Positions 34,604-43,457 are shown, counted from the first letter of the stretch. The stretch is 64,000 nucleotides of DNA from Microbacterium lushaniae (GCF_008727775.1 NZ_CP044232.1:2728001-2792000); one strand, 5' to 3'. Numbers and translations: made by a program. Notes: generated by a model not told the origin, from the sequence alone.

Positions 34604-37108
34604 CTAGAGCCGGACGACCTCGGTCACCTGTACGACGGCCGTGCCCGCCTCCTCGGATGCCGGCAGATCGACCACGGCGCGGATGCGCCAGTCGTGGTCG
34701 CCGGCGGGGTCGTCGATGGTCTGCTCGACGCGCCACACGCCGTCGGCTACGTCGCTCTCGTCCACCGTCACGAGGGTCGCCGACCGCGCTGGGCCGCCGG
34801 TGAGGATCTCATCGTGCTCGGCGTAGTACGCATCCAGCGCCTCCGGCCAGTCGGCGTCGGGGTCGAGTGCGGCGAGCTCGTCGTCGCGCTGGCGCGCGGC
34901 CAGCTGGATGCGGCGGAACATCTCGTTGCGCACGAGCACGCTGAACGCGCGGCGGTTCGTCAGCACCGACGGCGGCGGCGGCGGGACGACCGGCGCCGCC
35001 GGGTCGTCGGGCGGGGCGATGAGCGCCGCCCACTCGTCGACGAGACTGGAGTCGACCTGGCGGACGAGCTCGCCGAGCCATTCGATGAGGTCGGTCAGGT
35101 CGGGGGTCCGGGCTTCGACGGGGACCGTCTGACGGATCGCACGGTAGGCGTCGCTGAGGTAGCGCAGCACGAGCCCCTCGCTGCGGGCGAGGGAGTACAT
35201 CGAGACGAACTCCCCGAACGACAGGGCGCGCTCGAACATGTCGCGCACGACCGACTTGGGCGACAGCGCGAAGTCGCGGATCCACGGCTGGCTCGACGCG
35301 AACACCTCGTACGACTGGGCGAGCAGGTCGGCCAGCGGCTTCGGGTAGGTGATCTCCTCGAGGGCGTCCATGCGCTGGTCGTAGTCCAGCCCCTCGCGCT
35401 TCATCGCGGCGACGGCCTCGCCCCGGGCGAGGTACTCCTGCTGCGACAGGACGGGGCGGGGGTCATCGAGGGTCGCTTCGATGACGCTCACGACGTCCAG
35501 CGCATAGTGGCCCGTGCCCGCCGCGCCCTGTGCGTCGTCGGGATCGAGAAGCTCGATGGCGGCGAGCGCGAACGGCGACAGGGGCTGATTGAGGGCGAAA
35601 TTGGGCTGCAGGTCGACGGTGAGGCGGATCGCCCCGTCGGCCACCTCCACCACGTCGGCGGCCCGCAGCGTGCGGAAGATCGCCAGCGCGCGCCGGGCGA
35701 GCTCGCGCTGGCGGGGGCGGGGCTCGTGGTTGTCGAAGACGAGGGAGCGGACGTGGGCGAACACGTCGCCGCCGCGGGCGATCACGTTGATGAGGATCGC
35801 CGCCGTGATCTGCAGATGCGGCTGCAGCGGTTCGGGTTCGGCGCCGACGAGGCGCTCGAACGTCGATTCGCCCCAGTTCACGAACCCCTGCGGCGGTTTC
35901 TTGCGGACGATCTTGCGGAGCTTCTTCGGGTCGTCGCCGGCCTTCGCGACCGCCGTGGCGTTGTCGATCTCGTGCTCGGGAGCGAGGACCACGACCGTCC
36001 CGGCCGTGTCGAACCCGGCGCGACCGGCACGCCCGGCGATCTGGTGGAACTCGCGCGCGGACAGGTGCCGCATCCGCTGCCCGTCGTACTTGGACAGGGC
36101 CGTCAGCAGCACGGTGCGGATGGGGACGTTGATCCCGACGCCGAGGGTGTCGGTGCCGCAGATGACGCGGAGCAGGCCCCGCTGGGCGAGCGTCTCGACC
36201 AGCCGCCGGTACCGCGGCAGCATTCCGGCGTGATGCACGCCGATGCCCGACCGCACCAGGCGCGACAGCGTGCGGCCGAACCCGGTCGTGAAGCGGAACC
36301 CCCCGATCGCCTCGGCGATCTCGTCGCGCTGCTCGCGCGCGATCACGCGGATGCTGGAGAGGGCCTGCGCCTGCTCCATCGCGGCGGCCTGGGAGAAGTG
36401 CACGATGTACACCGGCGCCTGGCGCGTGTCCAGGAGCTCCTGCACCGTCTCGTGCGCGGGGGTGCGGGCGTAGGAGAAGTGCAGCGGCACGGGCCGCTCG
36501 ACGCCGGTGACGCGCGCGGTCGGCCGGCCGGTGCGCCGCTCCAGATCGTCGGCGATGGCGGTGACGTCGCCGAGGGTCGCCGACATCAGCAGGAACTGCG
36601 CGCGGGGCAGGAGCAGCAGGGGCACCTGCCAGGCCCATCCCCGGTCGGCGTCGCCGTAGTAGTGGAACTCGTCCATCACGACCTGGTCGACGGCGGCGCC
36701 CGGCCCCTGGCGCAGGGCGAGGTTGGCGAGGATCTCCGCGGTGCAGCAGACGATGGGGGCGTCGGGGTTCACCGACGAGTCGCCGGTGACCATCCCGACG
36801 TTCTCGGCGCCGAAGATCTCTGCGAGGGCGAAGAACTTCTCGCTGACGAGGGCCTTGATGGGCGCGGTGTACCACGTGCGCCCTCCGCGCGCGAGGCTCG
36901 CGGCGTGCGCGGCGACGGCCACGAGGGACTTGCCGGTGCCGGTGGGCGTGGACAGGATGACGTTCGCGCCGGAGACCAGCTCGATGACCGCCTCGTCCTG
37001 GGCCGGATACAGCGTCAGGCCGCGGTCATTCGCCCACGCGACGAAGCCCGTGTACACGGCGTCGTCGTCGGCGCCGCGCGGAACGAGGTCGAGCAGAGTG
37101 GGGGGCAC
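34604..37108 (-). CDS. Ski2-like DExH-box RNA helicase with DUF3516
   Basis: An 834-residue superfamily-2 helicase. Walker A is TPTGTGKS (54-61), motif II is DEFH at 146-149, motif III is SATLGD, and the second RecA domain has FGRTLSRLVRSGIGVHHAGM and QIAGRAGRAGFD; the C-terminal half is the DUF3516 region characteristic of actinobacterial homologues. Probably an RNA helicase in RNA turnover. The GTG at 37108 was chosen because a GGTGGAG lies five bases upstream and the frame before it is shadow of the previous gene. It follows the Pro-rich membrane protein gene by 11 bp. Confidence 0.9.
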   Translation of the reverse strand: MPPTLLDLVPRGADDDAVYTGFVAWANDRGLTLYPAQDEAVIELVSGANVILSTPTGTGKSLVAVAAHAASLARGGRTWYTAPIKALVSEKFFALAEIFGAENVGMVTGDSSVNPDAPIVCCTAEILANLALRQGPGAAVDQVVMDEFHYYGDADRGWAWQVPLLLLPRAQFLLMSATLGDVTAIADDLERRTGRPTARVTGVERPVPLHFSYARTPAHETVQELLDTRQAPVYIVHFSQAAAMEQAQALSSIRVIAREQRDEIAEAIGGFRFTTGFGRTLSRLVRSGIGVHHAGMLPRYRRLVETLAQRGLLRVICGTDTLGVGINVPIRTVLLTALSKYDGQRMRHLSAREFHQIAGRAGRAGFDTAGTVVVLAPEHEIDNATAVAKAGDDPKKLRKIVRKKPPQGFVNWGESTFERLVGAEPEPLQPHLQITAAILINVIARGGDVFAHVRSLVFDNHEPRPRQRELARRALAIFRTLRAADVVEVADGAIRLTVDLQPNFALNQPLSPFALAAIELLDPDDAQGAAGTGHYALDVVSVIEATLDDPRPVLSQQEYLARGEAVAAMKREGLDYDQRMDALEEITYPKPLADLLAQSYEVFASSQPWIRDFALSPKSVVRDMFERALSFGEFVSMYSLARSEGLVLRYLSDAYRAIRQTVPVEARTPDLTDLIEWLGELVRQVDSSLVDEWAALIAPPDDPAAPVVPPPPPSVLTNRRAFSVLVRNEMFRRIQLAARQRDDELAALDPDADWPEALDAYYAEHDEILTGGPARSATLVTVDESDVADGVWRVEQTIDDPAGDHDWRIRAVVDLPASEEAGTAVVQVTEVVRL

Positions 37109-37119
37109 ACTCCACCCTC

Positions 37120-37935
37120 TCACTCCGCGGCTTCGGCGAAGACCCCCACCCGCTCCCCGTCGAAGACGAACTGCATCGCGGTGCCGACGGGGAAGCGGCC
37201 GCGCAGGCTCGCGGGCGTCTGCGGATCCACCGTGAAGGCGACGGCGGCGGGGAAAGGCCCGGCCCCGCACCCCGACTGCATCCACTCGAGCCCGTCCTCG
37301 GGGTCGTCCGCCAGATGATCGGTCGGGATCAGCAGGACGCACGTGCTGTCGTCGCCCCCGGTCCGGTAGACGCCGAGCGGGGCGGTGATGGCCGTCACGC
37401 CCAGGAAGTCCGCATAGCCCTGCGCGTCGTCGCTCGGCGGTCCGAAGAGGCCGTCGGGCCACACGAAGCCCGGGTCAGGGCGCAGCGTGGCGACCTGGGT
37501 GGCACCTGCTCCCGCGTCGCGCGGGACCAGCGGCATCGCGAGCGATGCGGCGGTCGCACCCGCCGACAGCGCCACGACCACCGAGAGCGGCCACAGCACC
37601 GCCGCCCACCGCGGTCGGGCACCGCGCGCCGGCGCGGCGGGCTCGGGCGCCACGGGCGGGGCGGGTTCAGGCGCCGCGGGCGGGGCGGGTTCGGGCCCGG
37701 CCGGAGCCTCGGGCTCCGGGATGGCGTGCTCCGGCGCGGGTTCCGGCGTCGGCACGGTCTCCGGGCGCGCGACGGCGTCGGCGGGCGGGCCGGCGATGTC
37801 CCCGGCCGACGTTCGCACGGCGGCCTCGAGCTCCTCCAGTCGGATCACCGCCGCGGGGTCGGTGTGGATGTCGGCCGACGGCCCGTACGCGCGGGCGCGC
37901 AGCATCCGCAGTTCGTCCTCGTGCTCCCCCTGCAT
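37120..37935 (-). CDS. Pro/Glu-rich single-pass membrane protein, unknown function
   Basis: A 271-residue protein in three parts: a charged N-terminal region (1-50), a Pro-Glu-Ala repeat region (about 60-103, units like PEPAPPAA), one membrane helix (about 111-134) and an outside domain with two cysteines (STCVLLIP and SGCGAGPFP) likely to form a disulfide. No catalytic motif is seen. GAAGGAG precedes the ATG. Stop and helicase start are 11 bp apart, so co-transcription is likely. No family was recognised. Confidence 0.75.
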   Translation of the reverse strand: MQGEHEDELRMLRARAYGPSADIHTDPAAVIRLEELEAAVRTSAGDIAGPPADAVARPETVPTPEPAPEHAIPEPEAPAGPEPAPPAAPEPAPPVAPEPAAPARGARPRWAAVLWPLSVVVALSAGATAASLAMPLVPRDAGAGATQVATLRPDPGFVWPDGLFGPPSDDAQGYADFLGVTAITAPLGVYRTGGDDSTCVLLIPTDHLADDPEDGLEWMQSGCGAGPFPAAVAFTVDPQTPASLRGRFPVGTAMQFVFDGERVGVFAEAAE

Positions 37936-38007
37936 GAGCCCACTCCTTCGTCCGGCCTGCAGAACCCCGCGCCCCGTCCTACGTCGAGGATAGGAGCGAC
38001 GCGACCA

Positions 38008-38505
38008 TCAGGTGGGGTCGACGAGGCTTCTCAGGATGCGCGCGAGCGCGGCCTGATCGGCGCGGCTGAGCCCACGCAGCTCCTCCGCCTCCCGGCGCAC
38101 GAGCTCGGTCATCGCCGCATCCACGCGCCCGGCGCCCTCCGGAGTCAGACGGACGAGGATGCTGCGGCGGTCCTGTTCGTTGGGGCGCCGCTCGATGAGC
38201 CCCCGCGCGGTGAGCTTCTCGAGGCGGTTGGTCATCGCTGCCGACCCGATCATCGTCGCCTCGATCAGCTGGGCCGGATTCATCTCGTGCGGCTCCTCTG
38301 CGCGGCGCAGGGCCGCCAGGACGTCGAACTCCCACGCCGACAGGCCTGCGCTGGCGAAGGCTGCCGCGCGCAGGCGATTGAGCCGGTGCGACGCGCGACG
38401 CAGCCGCGACATGACGTCCAGCGGCGTGAGGTCGACCTCCGGCAGGCGCCGCGACCACGCGTCGATCAGGAGATCAACCTCGTCGTCGCGGTCGGAGGAA
38501 GTCAT
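38008..38505 (-). CDS. MarR-family transcriptional regulator
   Basis: A 165-residue winged-helix dimer regulator. SAWEFDVLAALRRA, then NPAQLIEATMIGSAAMTNRL as recognition helix and LIERRPNEQDRRSILVRLT as wing, are diagnostic. Such repressors respond to small aromatic or lipid ligands. The ATG at 38505 is close to GTCGGAGGAAGTC on the sense side of the neighbouring DNA and no target operon is obvious; the next gene upstream on the same strand is a small unknown protein. Confidence 0.92.
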   Translation of the reverse strand: MTSSDRDDEVDLLIDAWSRRLPEVDLTPLDVMSRLRRASHRLNRLRAAAFASAGLSAWEFDVLAALRRAEEPHEMNPAQLIEATMIGSAAMTNRLEKLTARGLIERRPNEQDRRSILVRLTPEGAGRVDAAMTELVRREAEELRGLSRADQAALARILRSLVDPT

Positions 38506-38566
38506 GATCCGACCGTAACGCACGCCCTGCTCGCCCCGAGAGAGCGGCGTGCGTCGCGGCGGTGGG

Positions 38567-38803
38567 TCAGGATGCGGGATGACGGAGGGCGTCCACGGCG
38601 TCCGAGAAGGTGAGCGCCTGCCGCACCTCCACGGCGCGGTCGTAACGGGGGCCCGAGAGGGCCACGAACACATGGCCGACGACCTCGATGTACCCGGCCA
38701 CGACGCCATCCCACGTGATCTCGTAGAGGTCGAGATCCACACGCGTCCATGGCTGCGGGGCCGCCAGCGCCGTCGATTCGACGTGACGCGCCTCCATGAC
38801 CAT
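38567..38803 (-). CDS. Conserved-looking small protein, unknown function
   Basis: A 78-residue acidic protein with alternating hydrophobic strands (DLDLYEITWDGVVAGYIEVV, HVFVALSG) and a final helix (FSDAVDALRH). It resembles small actinobacterial proteins of unknown role. The coding call rests on a good GGAGAGGAG ribosome site seven bases before the ATG and on strong third-position GC. Confidence 0.65.
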   Translation of the reverse strand: MVMEARHVESTALAAPQPWTRVDLDLYEITWDGVVAGYIEVVGHVFVALSGPRYDRAVEVRQALTFSDAVDALRHPAS

Positions 38804-38862
38804 GCCCGGGCTCCTCTCCCTGCCTACAAGAGTGCTCCCGCAAACGAAAACCCGTGCGGGGC

Positions 38863-38891
38863 TTGACGACTCCGACCGGGCAGGCTAACTA
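38863..38891 (+). promoter_or_regulatory. Probable promoter of the flavodoxin-like reductase gene
   Basis: TTGACG at 38863-38868 is followed after 17 bp by TAACTA at 38886-38891 (or AACTAT after 18). It lies about 96 bases upstream of the start codon in a stretch that is unusually A/T-containing. Confidence 0.5.
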
Positions 38892-38986
38892 TCTCCGGCG
38901 CGGTCGTTCTCCCGCGCGGTGTCAATCCCCCGATGGCGCGACAGCGGACCGCGTACCGTCGCTCGAACACTCGGAAAGGGGATCCC

Positions 38987-39586
38987 ATGGTCCGCGCTCT
39001 CGCCCTCAACTGCACGCTCAAGCCCGCTCCCGCACCCTCCAGCACGCAGAAGCTCCTGAGTGAGGTGCTCGCCGCGCTCGGTGACGCCGGCGTGGAGACC
39101 GACCTGGTCCGGGTCGTGGACTACGACGTGCGGCCGGGCGTCGAGAAGGACATGGGCGAGGGCGATCAATGGCCGATGCTGCGCGAGAAGGTGCTCGCCG
39201 CCGACATCCTCGTCCTCGGCACCCCGACATGGATGGGGCACCACTCCTCGATCGCCGCCCGCGTACTCGAGCGGCTGGACGCCGAGCTCAGCGAGACCGA
39301 CGAGGCCGGACGCCCGATCCTCTTCGGCAAGGTCGCCGTCGTCGCCGTCGTGGGCAATGAGGACGGCGCACACAAGATCACTGCAGACCTGTTCCAGGCC
39401 CTCAACGACGTCGGCTACACGATCCCGGCCCAGGGCGTGACGTACTGGAACGGCGAGGCGATGGGATCCACCGACTATCGCGAACTCGACGCGACCCCTG
39501 AGAGCACGGCGGGCACGACGGCGACCGTCGCCGCGAACGCCGCGCATCTGGCGACGCTGCTGGCCGGGGCGAACTACCCGGCCTGA
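38987..39586 (+). CDS. Flavodoxin-fold NAD(P)H-dependent oxidoreductase
   Basis: A 199-residue FMN-reductase/flavodoxin-like protein. ALNCTLKPAPAPSSTQKLL is the FMN-phosphate loop region, ILVLGTPTWMGHHSSIAARV the second flavin loop, and VAVVGNEDGAHKI the third. Likely reduces quinones or nitro compounds. The ATG at 38987 has GGAAAGGGG six bases upstream. Convergent with, and overlapping by 13 bases, the padR gene. Confidence 0.9.
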   Translation: MVRALALNCTLKPAPAPSSTQKLLSEVLAALGDAGVETDLVRVVDYDVRPGVEKDMGEGDQWPMLREKVLAADILVLGTPTWMGHHSSIAARVLERLDAELSETDEAGRPILFGKVAVVAVVGNEDGAHKITADLFQALNDVGYTIPAQGVTYWNGEAMGSTDYRELDATPESTAGTTATVAANAAHLATLLAGANYPA

Positions 39587-40140
39587 GTCGCGCCGCGCAC
39601 CGGGCGTCCGCGCCGAGGCCGATCGGAGGACACCCCGAAAGTCCGGCCGGACCCCGGCGCCGACACGAGGGGCGCGACGGCGTCCAGCCACGCGATCTCG
39701 GCCACCACGCGGGAGCGCTCCGCTTCCCGCAGGATCGCCGCGGCGACCTCCAGCCCGTCGTCGTCGGCGTCGATCGCCGACAGTCGCGCGTGGGCGGCCC
39801 GGCGCTCGGCGGCCACGACCGCCGCGGCGTCCACGCCCGGCAGCGTCGCCGCCAGGGCGACTTTGAGCGCCTGCTCGTCCCGCCCGCCGGGAGTCTCCGC
39901 CTCGGTGAACCAGCGGTCGGTCTCCGCGCGCCCGGCGTCGGTGATGCCCCAGTAGGTGTGCCCGGCCTCGTCCGTGCCGCGGCGCTCGACCAGTCCGTCG
40001 CGCTCGAGCCGGTCCAGGGTCGTGTAGATCTGGCCGACGTTCAGCACCGTGCCGGTGCGGCGGGCGTACTCCGCGCGCAGTTGATACCCGTAGCACGCGT
40101 CCTGATCGAGGATCGCCAGCAGCCCGCGGCGCACCGACAT
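39574..40140 (-). CDS. PadR-family transcriptional regulator
   Basis: A 188-residue PadR protein with the winged helix at the N-terminus (RRGLLAILDQDACYGYQLR, QIYTTLDRLERDGLVERRG) and a helical dimer domain. The C-terminus after about residue 160 is Arg-rich. An AAGGGGG lies six bases before the ATG. It diverges from the four-Cys HTH gene, and a tandem motif lies between them. Confidence 0.92.
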   Translation of the reverse strand: MSVRRGLLAILDQDACYGYQLRAEYARRTGTVLNVGQIYTTLDRLERDGLVERRGTDEAGHTYWGITDAGRAETDRWFTEAETPGGRDEQALKVALAATLPGVDAAAVVAAERRAAHARLSAIDADDDGLEVAAAILREAERSRVVAEIAWLDAVAPLVSAPGSGRTFGVSSDRPRRGRPVRGATQAG

Positions 40141-40154
40141 GCGACCCCCTTGGA

Positions 40155-40179
40155 TATCGAGTATGTGCCTACCGAGTAT
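40155..40179. promoter_or_regulatory. Tandem TA(T/C)CGAGTAT motif, likely PadR-site
   Basis: Two copies of a 10-bp word, TATCGAGTAT (40155-40164) and TACCGAGTAT (40170-40179), stand 15 bp apart between divergent padR and the HTH gene. The first copy lies 15 bases before the padR ATG. A/T-rich words of this kind are typical PadR targets; which regulator binds is inferred. Confidence 0.5.
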
Positions 40180-40211
40180 ACGAACGCGGCGGAGCAGCGG
40201 ATAATGGCGGG

Positions 40212-40808
40212 ATGGGCAACGCCGGTTACAGCGCGATCTCCAACGACTCGCGCGTGCGCATCCTCCATCTCCTGCAGGAGCGGCCGGCGCGCACCGTGAG
40301 CGAGCTGTCCGAGGCGACGGAGCTTCATGCCAACACCATCCGTGAGCACCTCCAGCGCCTGATCGACGGCGGGTACATCGTGGCCGCCACCGAGCATCGG
40401 ACGACCCGCGGGCGGCCCCGCGTGCTCTACACGGCGACCGGCCACGACGCGGCCTCCAGCCCGGTGGCCCAGCGCAAGGCGCGTGAGGCCGCCATCCGGG
40501 GCGACCTCTTCCGTCGACTGTGGCCGGCGGCGACGGCGCTCCCCGAGGAGGCGGTGCACCAGCTGGACGCACTGGTGGACGACCTGGAGGGCGCGGGCTT
40601 CTCCCCCGTCGTCGACGAGCAGGCGCTCACGGTCGACCTCTCCCCCTGCCCCCAGGCCGCTGCGGGTGCACGTGACGTGCGGTGCACGGTGCATCTGGGA
40701 CTCATGGACGGCGTGCTCACGTCCGCGTGCGGACCACTGCGCGCCCAGAACATCCGACCGTCCGAGCGGCCCACCGACTGCGTCGTGCAGCTGGCCGTCG
40801 TGCCGTGA
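40212..40808 (+). CDS. ArsR/SufR-like HTH regulator with four C-terminal cysteines
   Basis: A 198-residue protein. The winged HTH is N-terminal (NDSRVRILHLLQER, TVSELSEATELHANTIREHL, GRPRVLYTAT). The C-terminal domain carries exactly four cysteines, C146, C158, C173 and C190, in the same order as SufR-type iron-sulfur sensors (C-x11-C-x14-C-x16-C here). An Fe-S cluster sensing iron, O2 or redox is therefore plausible. It sits 1.2 kb from cydA, with moaA between; regulation of cydABDC is possible but unproven. Confidence 0.85.
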   Translation: MGNAGYSAISNDSRVRILHLLQERPARTVSELSEATELHANTIREHLQRLIDGGYIVAATEHRTTRGRPRVLYTATGHDAASSPVAQRKAREAAIRGDLFRRLWPAATALPEEAVHQLDALVDDLEGAGFSPVVDEQALTVDLSPCPQAAAGARDVRCTVHLGLMDGVLTSACGPLRAQNIRPSERPTDCVVQLAVVP

Positions 40809-40814
40809 TCCGCG

Positions 40815-41873
40815 TCAGCCGCCGATCGCGTTCATGCCGCGCGGAGGCTGGAGGAACGCCGGGTCATTGATGGCGTGACCGGGCAGCTTTCCGTGCACGC
40901 AGGCGCGGAGGCGCTCGGCGATGCGCTCCTCCCGTGACGCGGTGAAGGGCTCTCGCAGGACGGGCAGCAGGTCGTACTCCGCGATCGAGAACAGGCAGTT
41001 GCGCAGCTGACCGTCCGCGGTCAGGCGCAGCCGGTCGCACGCCCCGCAGAAGGGCGCCGTGACCGAGGCGATCACGCCGACGCGGTGCGGGCCGCCGTCG
41101 AGCAGCCACGTCTCGGCCGGGGCGCCGCCGCGGCCCGGCACGGGCGTCAGCTCCCACCGCTCGGCGAGGGCGGCGAGGATCTCCTCACGCGTGACCATAG
41201 TGGTCCGGTCCCACGTGTGACCGGCATCCAGCGGCATCTGCTCGATGAAGCGCATCTGGGCGCCCACGTCGACGGCGTACTGGACGAGGTCGACGAGTTC
41301 GTCGTCGTTGACCCCGCGCATCGCGACGGCGTTGAGCTTGAGTGGCCGCAGGGGGGATGCGGCGGCCGCGGCGATGCCGGCGAGCACGTCGTCCAGCCGG
41401 TCGCGGCGGGTGAGGGCTGCGAAGCGCTCTCGGCGCACCGTGTCGATGCTGATGTTGAGCCGCCCGAGCCCCGCATCCACCAGGTCGGGCAGCAGCTCCG
41501 GGAGGCGGATGCCGTTCGTGGTCATCGCGACCTCGACCGGCCGGTCGGCGCCCGGGATCGCCGCGATCCGGCGCACCACCTCGACGATGTCGGTACGCAG
41601 GAGCGGCTCGCCCCCGGTGAGACGGAAGGTGCTCACGCCGAGGGAGGCGGCGACGGTGGCGATCTCGACGATCTCGTCCACCGTGAGGATGCTGGTCTTG
41701 GCAAGCCACTCGTTGCCCTGCTCGGGCATGCAGTACGTGCACCGCAGTGAGCAGCGGTCGGTCAGCGAGATGCGCAGGTCGCGGTGGATGCGGCCGTGCG
41801 TGTCGACGAGCGCCCCGGCCTGCCCTTCGGGCGCGGCCCCGCGCATGCGCAGGATGACGGGAGTCGCACTCAC
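40815..41873 (-). CDS. moaA: GTP 3',8-cyclase MoaA
   Basis: A 352-residue radical-SAM enzyme that starts molybdenum-cofactor synthesis from GTP. The SAM cluster motif is C41-x3-C45-x2-C48 (CSLRCTYC), the C-terminal GTP-side cluster is CGACDRLRLTADGQLRNC, and the chain ends in Gly-Gly as needed for activity. It is separated by 10 kb from the other Moco genes here. Divergent from cydA. Confidence 0.95.
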   Translation of the reverse strand: MSATPVILRMRGAAPEGQAGALVDTHGRIHRDLRISLTDRCSLRCTYCMPEQGNEWLAKTSILTVDEIVEIATVAASLGVSTFRLTGGEPLLRTDIVEVVRRIAAIPGADRPVEVAMTTNGIRLPELLPDLVDAGLGRLNISIDTVRRERFAALTRRDRLDDVLAGIAAAAASPLRPLKLNAVAMRGVNDDELVDLVQYAVDVGAQMRFIEQMPLDAGHTWDRTTMVTREEILAALAERWELTPVPGRGGAPAETWLLDGGPHRVGVIASVTAPFCGACDRLRLTADGQLRNCLFSIAEYDLLPVLREPFTASREERIAERLRACVHGKLPGHAINDPAFLQPPRGMNAIGG

Positions 41874-41991
41874 CCCGCGGCCGCCTTTTCACCCATGTTC
41901 CGAGGCTAGGGGTTATTCCCGGCCCTCGGCACTGGTGTGGGTATTTCGATGGCGAGAGACTGACCGGCAGGTGCGGGTGACCGCATGTTAG

Positions 41992-42010
41992 CGTGTGGTC
42001 CGACCACACG
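41992..42010. promoter_or_regulatory. 19-bp palindrome upstream of cydA
   Basis: CGTGTGGTC-C-GACCACACG is a perfect inverted repeat (9-bp arms, one-base centre) that ends 26 bases before the cydA GTG, in position to act as an operator at the transcription start. The core TGGTCCGACCA matches the shape of FadR-subfamily GntR operators; it does not fit the Rex or CRP consensus. No GntR gene is in the window. Confidence 0.7.
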
Positions 42011-42035
42011 TGCGGCCGAAAAATCGGAGGTTCCC

Positions 42036-43457
42036 GTGGAGCTGCTCGACCCGCTACTTCTCGCCCGATGGCAGTTCGGTCTCACGACGCTCTACCACTA
42101 CCTCTTCGTGCCGCTCACCCTCGGCCTGGTGCTGGTCACGGCGATCTTCCAGACGGTGTGGTACCGCACCGGCGAGGTGAAGTGGCTGCACCTGACCCGC
42201 TTCTTCGGCAAGATCTTCCTGATCAACTTCGCCATGGGCGTGGTCACCGGCATCGTGCAGGAGTTCCAGTTCGGCATGAACTGGTCGTCGTACTCGCGCT
42301 TCGTCGGAGACGTCTTCGGGGCGCCCCTGGCCTTCGAGGGGCTGCTGGCCTTCTTCCTCGAGGCGACCTTCATCGGACTGTGGATCTTCGGCTGGGACCG
42401 CCTCCCCCGTCTGGCACACCTGGCGAGCATCTGGATGGCCGCCATCGGGGCGACACTGTCGGCCTACTTCATCCTCGCCGCCAACGCCTTCATGCAGAAT
42501 CCGGTCGGCTACGAGATGGCTGCAGATGGGTCCCGCGCCGAGCTCGTGGACTTCTGGGCGCTGCTGACCAATCCGGTCGCCCTCGCCGCCTTCCCGCACA
42601 CCATCACGTCGGCGTGGATGTTCGCCGCCGCCGTCCTCATCGCCGTGTCGGCGTGGCACCTCATGCGCCACCAGAACGTCGAGACGATGCGCACGTCGCT
42701 GCGCTTCGGCATGTGGTTCATGGTCATCTCGTTCGTGGGGGTCGCCATCTCCGGTGACCAGCTGAGCCTCGTCATGACCGCGACGCAGCCGATGAAGATG
42801 GCCGCCGCCGAGGCGATGTACGACACCGCATGCGGGGCCGATGCATCCTTCTCGCTGTTCTCCCTCGGCACGCCCGACGGCTCGGAGGAGATCTGGTCGC
42901 TGCGCGTGCCCTACCTGCTGTCACTGCTGTCCACGCACTCGCTCGACGGGTGCGTCGAGGGCATCAACGACCTCCAGGCGCTGTACAACGAGCAGTTCGG
43001 CCCCGGCGACTACACCCCGATCATCTGGATCACGTACTGGTCGTTCCGCTGGATGATGGGCCTGGGTGGCATCGCGGCGCTGCTCTCGGTCGCGGGCCTG
43101 TGGTTCACGCGCAAGAAGTCGACGTTCCAGATGAAGCCGTGGATGTGGCGCGTGTTCGTGTGGTCGGCACCCCTCCCGCTCCTGGGCAGCCTCGTGGGGT
43201 GGGTCTTCACCGAGATGGGGCGTCAGCCCTGGATCGTGTTCAGTCTCATGCTCACCGAGGACGGCGTCTCCCCCAGCGTGCCGGGGTGGAACGTGCTCAT
43301 CTCGCTCATCGCGTTCACCGCGATCTACGCCACGCTCGCGGTGGTGGAGCTGGGCCTGATCATCAAATACGCGCAGAAGGGGCCCGATCCGCTCCCCGAT
43401 CCGGATGCGCCGGCGGAGCCCGACTCCGTCGAGAACACCCCGACGACCGTCTACTAG
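42036..43457 (+). CDS. cydA: Cytochrome bd ubiquinol/menaquinol oxidase subunit I
   Basis: A 473-residue integral membrane subunit. The haem-ligand H21 (TTLYHYLFVPLTLG) and further family histidines are present, and the quinol-loop motif GRQPW is intact with a short Q-loop, as in actinobacteria. It oxidises menaquinol and reduces O2 with high affinity. The GTG at 42036 has CGGAGG six bases upstream; a longer frame to 41985 has no ribosome site and would cover the palindrome. Followed by cydB after 9 bp. Confidence 0.96.
   Translation: MELLDPLLLARWQFGLTTLYHYLFVPLTLGLVLVTAIFQTVWYRTGEVKWLHLTRFFGKIFLINFAMGVVTGIVQEFQFGMNWSSYSRFVGDVFGAPLAFEGLLAFFLEATFIGLWIFGWDRLPRLAHLASIWMAAIGATLSAYFILAANAFMQNPVGYEMAADGSRAELVDFWALLTNPVALAAFPHTITSAWMFAAAVLIAVSAWHLMRHQNVETMRTSLRFGMWFMVISFVGVAISGDQLSLVMTATQPMKMAAAEAMYDTACGADASFSLFSLGTPDGSEEIWSLRVPYLLSLLSTHSLDGCVEGINDLQALYNEQFGPGDYTPIIWITYWSFRWMMGLGGIAALLSVAGLWFTRKKSTFQMKPWMWRVFVWSAPLPLLGSLVGWVFTEMGRQPWIVFSLMLTEDGVSPSVPGWNVLISLIAFTAIYATLAVVELGLIIKYAQKGPDPLPDPDAPAEPDSVENTPTTVY

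Noticed and set aside
34442..37318. A 958-codon plus-strand open frame opposite the helicase gene
   Set aside because: It lacks any recognisable fold and is the complement-frame shadow of a helicase with all motifs.
41992..42010. The cydA palindrome as a Rex site
   Set aside because: Rex sites are TGTGAA-n4-TTCACA (16 bp); this 19-bp site has GG where AA is needed and an odd length.
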